From: JADLFV01 sp964471555
Lineage (GTDB): Bacteria; Planctomycetota; Phycisphaerae; Phycisphaerales; Phycisphaeraceae
DNA: 64,000 bases
NCBI GenBank assembly: GCA_964471555.1
Contig: CAYYGM010000004.1
Location: 1-64,000, forward strand
Direction of reading: 5' to 3'
Position 1 is the first letter of the stretch; each line of letters begins with the position of its first letter. A program made the position numbers and the translations under genes. This document shows, in pieces, positions 58,394 to 64,000 of this stretch. A model generated the notes under the pieces. The model searched no databases and was not told where the DNA came from. It worked only from the letters and a program-made list of their open reading frames with translations.

Positions 58394-58725
58394 AGATGAG
58401 GTGCGACGACAACGAACGGATGAGCGTGCTGTCGATTCGCGGCGAGATTACGGCGGACGACGTCGATTCCCTGCGGAAAGTGGTGATCGAGCGCATGGAG
58501 AAGAAGATCTGCGACATTGTGCTGGACCTCAGGGAGACCGAGTTCATCGACTCCAAGGGGCTGGAGACGCTGCTGTGGATGCAGGAGGAGACGGTGGCGC
58601 AGTTGGGTCAGGTGCGCCTGGCAGCCTGCCAGGAGACGATACAGAAGATTCTGGAGATCACCCGGTTGGCCGGGCGGTTTGTCTGTTGCCGGGACGTGGA
58701 AGAGGCGATCAAGAGCCTGGGATGA
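58390..58725 (+). CDS. STAS-domain protein
   Basis: A 111-residue STAS domain of the anti-sigma antagonist type. The key stretch is VLDLRETEFIDSKGLETLLWMQ (about 43-64), with the conserved Asp-Ser that a GHKL kinase would phosphorylate. No kinase is encoded in this locus; the RsbW-like protein at 16260-16688 is the only one in the window. It is coupled to the HD-GYP gene before and the ATPase gene after. Confidence 0.9.
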   Translation: MKMRCDDNERMSVLSIRGEITADDVDSLRKVVIERMEKKICDIVLDLRETEFIDSKGLETLLWMQEETVAQLGQVRLAACQETIQKILEITRLAGRFVCCRDVEEAIKSLG

Positions 58726-58728
58726 ACG

Positions 58729-60480
58729 ATGACGGAATCGGATGACAATGCGATGTCCTCCACCACGACGCGCAACCTGCGCGTGGGCGATCTATTGCTG
58801 GAGCATGGCCTGGTCAGCGAGGAGCAGATCGAACAGGCCCTGGCTTTCCAGCGCAACCGCGGGCACAAGAAGCTGCTGGGCGAGGTGCTCGTCGAGTTGG
58901 AGTTCGTGACCGAGCAGCAGGTCATGGAGGTGCTGGCCGAGGCCTACGGCGTGCCCTTCCTGCACCTGACGCCGCGCCTGGTGGACGCCAAATGCGTTGA
59001 GCTGCTGCCGCGCGAATTTATCGAGAAGAACCATGTGCTGCCGCTGTTCCTGGTCGAGGGCAAGCTGACCCTGGCCATGCCCGAGCCGTCCAACGTCTTC
59101 CTGATCGAGGAAGTCGAGCGAATGACCAGCAGCAGTGTGCAGGTGGTGTCCGCCACAGTGAAGGACATCGACGCCACCATTCACGCCGTCCACAATCGCG
59201 TCGGCCATGACGCCTTCGTCATCGATGAGCTGGTCAACGACCTCCAGAGCACGGAGGTCACGGTCATCGAAGCCCAGTTCGCCGATTTGAGCGATGTGGA
59301 ATCCATGGCCGGTGATTCGCCGGTCATCAAGCTGGCCAACTACCTGATCTACGCCGCCGTGCAGGATGGCGCCAGTGACATTCACATTGAGCCGGACGAG
59401 AATGCCGTGCGCGTGCGCTATCGCGTCGACGGCCGGTTATACGAAAAATTACGCCCGCCGCACAGCCTGCTGCCCGCGCTGGTCAGTCGCATCAAGATCA
59501 TGGCCGGCCTGGATATCTCCGAACGCCGCGTGCCCCAGGACGGCGCCATCACCGTCGTCATCGACCGCAACCAGGTCGATCTGCGCGTCTCCACCTTGCC
59601 CGGAAAGTTCGGCGAAAAGGTCGTCATGCGCATCATCGACAAGCGCAACAGCCTCGTCAGCCTCGACAAGCTGGGCTTCTCTTATCCCATGCTCGAATCG
59701 TGGCGCAATCTGATCAACATGCCCAACGGCATCGTCCTGGTCACCGGACCCACCGGCTCGGGCAAATCGACCACGCTCTACGCCGCGCTCAATGCCATCA
59801 ACACGGAAGACGTCAATATCTCCACTGTCGAAGACCCCGTGGAGCAGAACATCGTCGGTGTCAACCAGTTCCAGGTCAACGAAAGGGCTGGGTTCAACTT
59901 CTCCAACGCCCTGCGCTCTCTGCTGCGGCAGGATCCCGACATCATCATGCTCGGTGAAATCCGCGATCAGGAGACTGCACGCATCGCCACCCAGGCGGCC
60001 CTCACCGGCCACATGGTGCTTTCCACCCTGCACACCAACGATGCCGTCTCGGCAGTCACCCGCCTGACCAACATGGGCGTTGAAAGCTATCTGACTGCCG
60101 CTTCCGTGCGCGGCGTGCTGGCCCAGCGACTGGTACGCAAGATCTGCAGCGAATGCAAGGACGTGGTGCCCATCGACACCGCCACCCGACACACCCTCGA
60201 TCGCCTCTCCGACGGCGGACCGCCCGTGGAGACCATCTATCAGGGCACCGGTTGCAAGCGCTGCCGCAACACCGGCTACAGCGGTCGCCTCGGCGTTTAC
60301 GAGTTGTACATTCCCGACGATGAATCGCTGGACGCCATCAGTCGCGGCGCCAGTCTGCAGGAGCTGCGTCAACTGGCCCGCAGCGGAACTCGTTACACCA
60401 CCCTGCGCCAGGACGGCCTGGACAAGATCAAGGCCGGCTTGACCACCGTTGAGGAGTTGCTGACTGCCACCGCCATGTAG
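58729..60480 (+). CDS. gspE: Type II secretion/type IV pilus assembly ATPase (GspE/PilB)
   Basis: The cytoplasmic hexameric motor for pseudopilus or pilus assembly. The 583-residue protein has an N-terminal MshEN-type domain (about 15-150; in other proteins this binds cyclic di-GMP), Walker A GPTGSGKSTTL (about 341-351), the Asp box, Walker B IIMLGEIRDQETA (about 404-416), the His box and a tetra-Cys zinc site (CSECKD and CKRCRNTGY). It lies 3 nt after the STAS gene. Confidence 0.94.
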   Translation: MTESDDNAMSSTTTRNLRVGDLLLEHGLVSEEQIEQALAFQRNRGHKKLLGEVLVELEFVTEQQVMEVLAEAYGVPFLHLTPRLVDAKCVELLPREFIEKNHVLPLFLVEGKLTLAMPEPSNVFLIEEVERMTSSSVQVVSATVKDIDATIHAVHNRVGHDAFVIDELVNDLQSTEVTVIEAQFADLSDVESMAGDSPVIKLANYLIYAAVQDGASDIHIEPDENAVRVRYRVDGRLYEKLRPPHSLLPALVSRIKIMAGLDISERRVPQDGAITVVIDRNQVDLRVSTLPGKFGEKVVMRIIDKRNSLVSLDKLGFSYPMLESWRNLINMPNGIVLVTGPTGSGKSTTLYAALNAINTEDVNISTVEDPVEQNIVGVNQFQVNERAGFNFSNALRSLLRQDPDIIMLGEIRDQETARIATQAALTGHMVLSTLHTNDAVSAVTRLTNMGVESYLTAASVRGVLAQRLVRKICSECKDVVPIDTATRHTLDRLSDGGPPVETIYQGTGCKRCRNTGYSGRLGVYELYIPDDESLDAISRGASLQELRQLARSGTRYTTLRQDGLDKIKAGLTTVEELLTATAM

Positions 60481-60519
60481 GCGTGCTGACTTCAGTCGGT
60501 ACTTCATCAAGAACCGCCC

Positions 60520-61773
60520 ATGAGTCGCTTCAACTACAAAGTCCGATCCGGCAACGGGGAGCTGATCACCGGCGTGGTGAATGCCGCTTCACTGGAAGAG
60601 GCCGGCGCTATCCTACGCGGCGAGGGCAAGTTCGTGGTGGATCTGTCTCCCGCTCGTGAAGGCGCTGCCGCCACCTCCCGTTCCAGCACTTCCTCCACTT
60701 CTTCCGGCAATGCGGTGCATGGCAAGCGCATGCGCATCAGGCGCGACGATGTGATCACCTTTGCCCACCAGATGGCGGTGATGATCGACACCGGCGTGCC
60801 CATGAGTGAGTCACTGCACTGCGTGGCCGATCAGTGCATCAACCTCAACTTCCGAGATGTGCTGACGGATGTGGCTGAGCGAGTCAACGCCGGCAGCGAT
60901 TTTTCCACCGCGTTGAATCAGCACCCCAAGATCTTTCCGCCCGTGATGATCTCGCTGATGAAAGCCAGCGAAGCGTCCGGCACCATGGGGCAGATGCTCG
61001 ATCGCGTCTCCAGCTACCTGGCTCGCGAGCAGGCGATTATCAAGAAGGTGCGCGGGGCGTTGATCTATCCCTGCTTCATGTTCCTGATGCTGGTGGGGGT
61101 GACGGTGTTTCTGCTGACCTTCGTACTGCCGAAGTTTGCTGCGATCTACCAGACACGCGACAGCGCGTTGCCGCTGCCCACGCAGATTCTGATGACCATC
61201 AGCAACACGATGGTCCTTCACTGGCCGTGGGTGGTGGGGGCCGTGGTGGCGGTCGTGGCTGGGTTTTTCGTTTTTCGCGGCACTGCCGCCGGCCAGCGCA
61301 GTCTTGACTACGCCAAGCTGCACGTGCCTTTGCTGGGCCCGCTGTTCAACAAGCTCTACATCAGCCGCGCCACACGCACCATGGGCACCATGATCGCCGC
61401 CGGCGTGCCCATTCTCGACATGGTGACCATTTCCCGGGCCGTCACCGCCAACCATTTTTACGAGAAGCTCTGGGACGACGTGACCGACAAGCTCAAGCAC
61501 GGCTCGCAGCTTTCCGACGGCCTGTTCGCCAGCCCGCTGGTGCCGCGCTCGGTCAGCCAGATGGTTTATAGCGGCGAAAAGTCCGGCCGCCTCGCTCCCG
61601 TGATGGAAAAGATCGCTGACTTCACCGAAAGCGATTTCGAACAGCAGGTCAAAACGGTGACGCAGTTCATCGAGCCGGCCATGGTTGCCGCCATGGGCCT
61701 GATCGTCGGCTTCGTAGCCGTGGCACTGCTGCTGCCCATCTTCACCATCGGCCGCATCATGGCCAAGGGGTGA
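60520..61773 (+). CDS. gspF: Type II secretion/type IV pilus inner membrane protein (GspF/PilC)
   Basis: The polytopic platform protein moved by GspE. The 417-residue protein has two GspF domains (about 82-205 and 285-405), each ending in hydrophobic segments, with three membrane segments overall. HQMAVMIDTGVPMSESL and TRTMGTMIAAGVPILDM are the mirrored family motifs. The N-terminal region contains YKVRSGNGELITGVVNA, the usual start. It is the last gene of the locus. Confidence 0.94.
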   Translation: MSRFNYKVRSGNGELITGVVNAASLEEAGAILRGEGKFVVDLSPAREGAAATSRSSTSSTSSGNAVHGKRMRIRRDDVITFAHQMAVMIDTGVPMSESLHCVADQCINLNFRDVLTDVAERVNAGSDFSTALNQHPKIFPPVMISLMKASEASGTMGQMLDRVSSYLAREQAIIKKVRGALIYPCFMFLMLVGVTVFLLTFVLPKFAAIYQTRDSALPLPTQILMTISNTMVLHWPWVVGAVVAVVAGFFVFRGTAAGQRSLDYAKLHVPLLGPLFNKLYISRATRTMGTMIAAGVPILDMVTISRAVTANHFYEKLWDDVTDKLKHGSQLSDGLFASPLVPRSVSQMVYSGEKSGRLAPVMEKIADFTESDFEQQVKTVTQFIEPAMVAAMGLIVGFVAVALLLPIFTIGRIMAKG

Positions 61774-61914
61774 AGCACCCATAGACACCGTTTAATTGCA
61801 CGACTGATTGCCCGGTGGTACGCTCGGTGTCATCTTGATGGTTTATTCCGTGGCAGCATTCATTGATTGGCGTTGTTCAGTGGCTCATGCTACATGCGGG
61901 AGACGCACACCATC

Positions 61915-62235
61915 ATGAAGTGGTTTGTCGGATACATTCCCGCGATGATTGTGTTCGTGCCGTTTGTCACAGCATTTGTCCGTCAGAGTTTGTATTACCA
62001 GGGATGTATGGATGGCTTTGAATTTGTGATGGTTGCCATGGCTGGCTTTGTCCTCGGTGGCATCATCAATGTCATCTTTTTATTGTGTGTTTTGATGTCG
62101 TGCCGTCTGCGTCAAAGAGAAGCTCAATGTTGGATGACCGCCGTTAAGCGAGGCGGCATTGGTGTGGCTATCTTTACGTTTCTGTTTCAGGTTTCCATGT
62201 TGGCATGGATTTTCTATCAGAAATGGATCGCCTAG
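61915..62235 (+). CDS. Small membrane protein of low G+C
   Basis: A 106-residue protein with three hydrophobic segments (about 3-20, 32-55, 78-98) and no recognised family. It has clearly lower G+C than its neighbours, a sign of recent transfer or weak selection. ATG at 61915 is used; ATG at 61894 is also possible. It lies between the secretion locus and the convergent gyrB gene. Confidence 0.6.
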   Translation: MKWFVGYIPAMIVFVPFVTAFVRQSLYYQGCMDGFEFVMVAMAGFVLGGIINVIFLLCVLMSCRLRQREAQCWMTAVKRGGIGVAIFTFLFQVSMLAWIFYQKWIA

Positions 62236-62281
62236 CGGCAAGCAACAACCGGTCTCGTTGATGCAATAAACAGAAACCGCG

Positions 62282-64000
62282 TCACACGTCCAGCTCTTCG
62301 GCTTCCTCGGCACGCTCCATGATGAAGTTGAAGCGAGCCGACGGATCCTTGCCCATCAACTCTTCGATCACGCGGTCCGTTTCCAGGGCGTCGGCGATCT
62401 CCACCCGCAGCAGGCGGCGGGTCTTGGGGTTCAGCGTCGTCTCCCACAGCACCTTGGGGTTCATTTCGCCCAGACCCTTGAAGCGGGTGATGTCAACTTT
62501 CGATGACGAATCGCTCTTGCCCTGCTGCTTGAGGATGCGATCGCGGTCGGCGTCATCGGCGGCCCAGAAGGTCTGCTTACCGATGTCCACCCGGTACAGC
62601 GGCGGCACGGCCAGAAAAACCTTGCCCTCGCGGATCAACTGCGGCACGTGGCGATAGATGAACGTCAGCAGCAGCGTGGTGATGTGATGCCCGTCGCTGT
62701 CAGCATCGGCCAACAGGATCAATCGCTGGTAACGCAGGCGCGACAGATCGAAGTCCTTGCCCGCGCCGCAGCCCAGGGCGGTCAGCAGGTCGGAAAGTTC
62801 CTTGTTATCCAGCACTTTCGAGAGCGAGATGCCCTCGGTGTTGAGCACCTTGCCGCGCAGGGGCAGGATGGCCTGATGGGCGCGGTCGCGGCCCTGCTTG
62901 GCGCTGCCGCCGGCCGAGTCGCCTTCGACGATGAACAGCTCCGAATCGCTGCGGTTGGGACTGGTGCAATCAGCCAATTTGCCCGGCAGATTCAATCGCC
63001 CGGCGGAAGTGGCGCTTTTGCGGGACACGGAAGCGGACGCGGCGCGGGACGCTTCCCGAGCGCGGGCGGCCAGGATGATGCGGGCCACGATCGATTCGGC
63101 GACTGACTGATTGCTGTTGAGCCAGTGCTCGACGTTCTGGCGCACGAGGCCGTCAACGATGGCCTGCAGTTCGGGGTTATTGAGGCGGTCCTTGGTTTGG
63201 CCCTGGAACTGCGGATCGCTGATGAAGACGGAGAGCACAGCAATGATGCCTTCACGGATGTCTTCGGAAGCGATGTTGACACCGCGCGGCTGGAGGTTGT
63301 GCGTTTCGATGTAGTTGCGCACCGCCTTGGTCAAACCGCCGCGCAGTCCAGCCTCGTGCGTGCCGCCGGAAGTGGTGGGGATGCCGTTGACGTAACTGCG
63401 GATGTGCTCGTCGGTGGATTCGGTCCAGTGCAGCACGAGTTCCACCTTGCCGTCGCCGTTGGCGTCCTTGGACAGGGCGTAGGGCGTTTCATGCACGGGT
63501 TTGACATTGCGCTGCTTGACCAGTTTTGCCAGGTACTGAACGAGGCCTTCCTCGTGGTGGAAGGTGACTTTTTCGCCGTCGGCTTCGTTAACGAAGTTGA
63601 TGCGCACGCCCTTGTGCAGATAGCTGGCCACTTCCAGGCGTTCGCGGATGACAGCGGGATCGAAGACGATGCGGGGGAAGATCTGGGCGTCGGGGTGGAA
63701 GAAGATGGTGGTGCCGCTGCCGCGGGCGCTGCTGCGTTTGCGCTGCATTTTCCCGGCTGATTTACCGCGTTTGAAGACCATGCGGTATTCGTAGCCGTCG
63801 CGCAGCACGGTGGCGGTCAGTTGCGCGGACAAAGCGTTGACAACAGAAGCGCCGACGCCGTGCAGGCCGCCGGAGGTTTTGTAGCTGCCGTGCTGCTGAT
63901 CGAATTTGCCGCCGGCGTGGAGAGTGGTGAGGATGATCTCCAGGGCGGGCTTTTTGAAGCGGGGGTGGATGTCAACGGGGATGCCGCGGCCGTTGTCAGC
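62282..64000 (-). CDS. gyrB: DNA gyrase subunit B, 3' part (5' end outside window)
   Basis: The ATPase subunit of gyrase, or less likely topoisomerase IV ParE. The frame runs through position 64000 in phase, so the N-terminal part lies outside; the last visible residues ADNGRGIPVD are the GHKL N-box region, and TSGGLHGVGASVVNAL is the ATP lid. The TOPRIM core shows ELFIVEGDSAGGSAKQGRD, LRGKVLNTE and LLADADSDGHHI, and the end is AEEAEELDV. 572 residues are present. Confidence 0.95.
   Translation of the reverse strand, partial: ADNGRGIPVDIHPRFKKPALEIILTTLHAGGKFDQQHGSYKTSGGLHGVGASVVNALSAQLTATVLRDGYEYRMVFKRGKSAGKMQRKRSSARGSGTTIFFHPDAQIFPRIVFDPAVIRERLEVASYLHKGVRINFVNEADGEKVTFHHEEGLVQYLAKLVKQRNVKPVHETPYALSKDANGDGKVELVLHWTESTDEHIRSYVNGIPTTSGGTHEAGLRGGLTKAVRNYIETHNLQPRGVNIASEDIREGIIAVLSVFISDPQFQGQTKDRLNNPELQAIVDGLVRQNVEHWLNSNQSVAESIVARIILAARAREASRAASASVSRKSATSAGRLNLPGKLADCTSPNRSDSELFIVEGDSAGGSAKQGRDRAHQAILPLRGKVLNTEGISLSKVLDNKELSDLLTALGCGAGKDFDLSRLRYQRLILLADADSDGHHITTLLLTFIYRHVPQLIREGKVFLAVPPLYRVDIGKQTFWAADDADRDRILKQQGKSDSSSKVDITRFKGLGEMNPKVLWETTLNPKTRRLLRVEIADALETDRVIEELMGKDPSARFNFIMERAEEAEELDV

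Noticed and set aside
1..64000. CRISPR array
   Set aside because: The tandem-word arms look repeat-like, but no set of regularly spaced identical repeats with unique spacers exists.
1..64000. tRNA or rRNA genes
   Set aside because: No T-loop GTTCGAATC pattern with an acceptor stem was found in any gene-free stretch.

Overview
The window is a high-GC bacterial chromosome segment, probably from the Planctomycetota and most likely the Phycisphaerae. This is inference. It rests on the paired VPxP...GLKRRRR C-terminal sorting signals, the CPxCGYxLxGL zinc-ribbon membrane protein, the abundant intergenic palindromes, and the mix of Gram-negative envelope machinery with scattered single housekeeping genes. 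No rRNA, tRNA, CRISPR, prophage or insertion sequence was recognised. A run of ten N at 52230-52239 is an assembly gap that breaks one gene.

Layout. 0-2.6 kb: groES-groEL (minus) behind a degenerate receiver protein. 3.7-8.2 kb: a phosphate block of PhoB-type regulator, PhoR-type kinase, PhoU-like DUF47 protein and PiT transporter. 8.2-12.7 kb: zinc-ribbon protein, ArsR regulator, hydrolase, and a GH4 glycosidase divergent from an AraC regulator. 12.8-17.1 kb: cysS, then a minus-strand operon of STAS protein, RsbW-like kinase, YbeY and CorC-like protein. 17-31 kb: LysM protein, FAD oxidoreductase plus aldo/keto reductase, a structured RNA locus, cysE, a LON-domain protein, an epimerase, a UvrD/PcrA helicase, a GxxExxY protein, trpF, a PHP protein, a second ArsR and trpS with a candidate Trp leader peptide. 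30.6-34.4 kb: fliS and a very large fliD. 34.7-36 kb: two tandem PEP-CTERM-like exported proteins. 36-47 kb: gatB with a VKOR-DsbA fusion, queC with an MFS protein, RDD protein, cdsA, an exported toroid-like protein, mdh and a Nudix hydrolase. 48-61.8 kb: a type II secretion / type IV pilus-like locus (pilin, pseudopilin, PilM/N/O/P-like, secretin, TPR lipoprotein, GspE, GspF) that encloses a signalling module (receiver, GAF-HD-GYP, STAS). The right edge holds the 3' part of gyrB (minus).

The most unusual feature is a class of intergenic hairpins. At least eleven loci, from about ten unrelated sequence families, share one design: two inverted arms of about 20-50 nt, each arm built from degenerate tandem copies of a 7-10 nt word, around a short spacer. 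One of them carries a GxxExxY gene where the spacer should be, and a similar pair of arms elsewhere lacks the gene. Arms also contain stop codons of flanking genes and, once, the translated start of a gene. Two further points recur: ArsR promoters with perfect palindromes and apparently leaderless starts, and ATGA, TGATG or TTGA stop-start overlaps that imply translational coupling.
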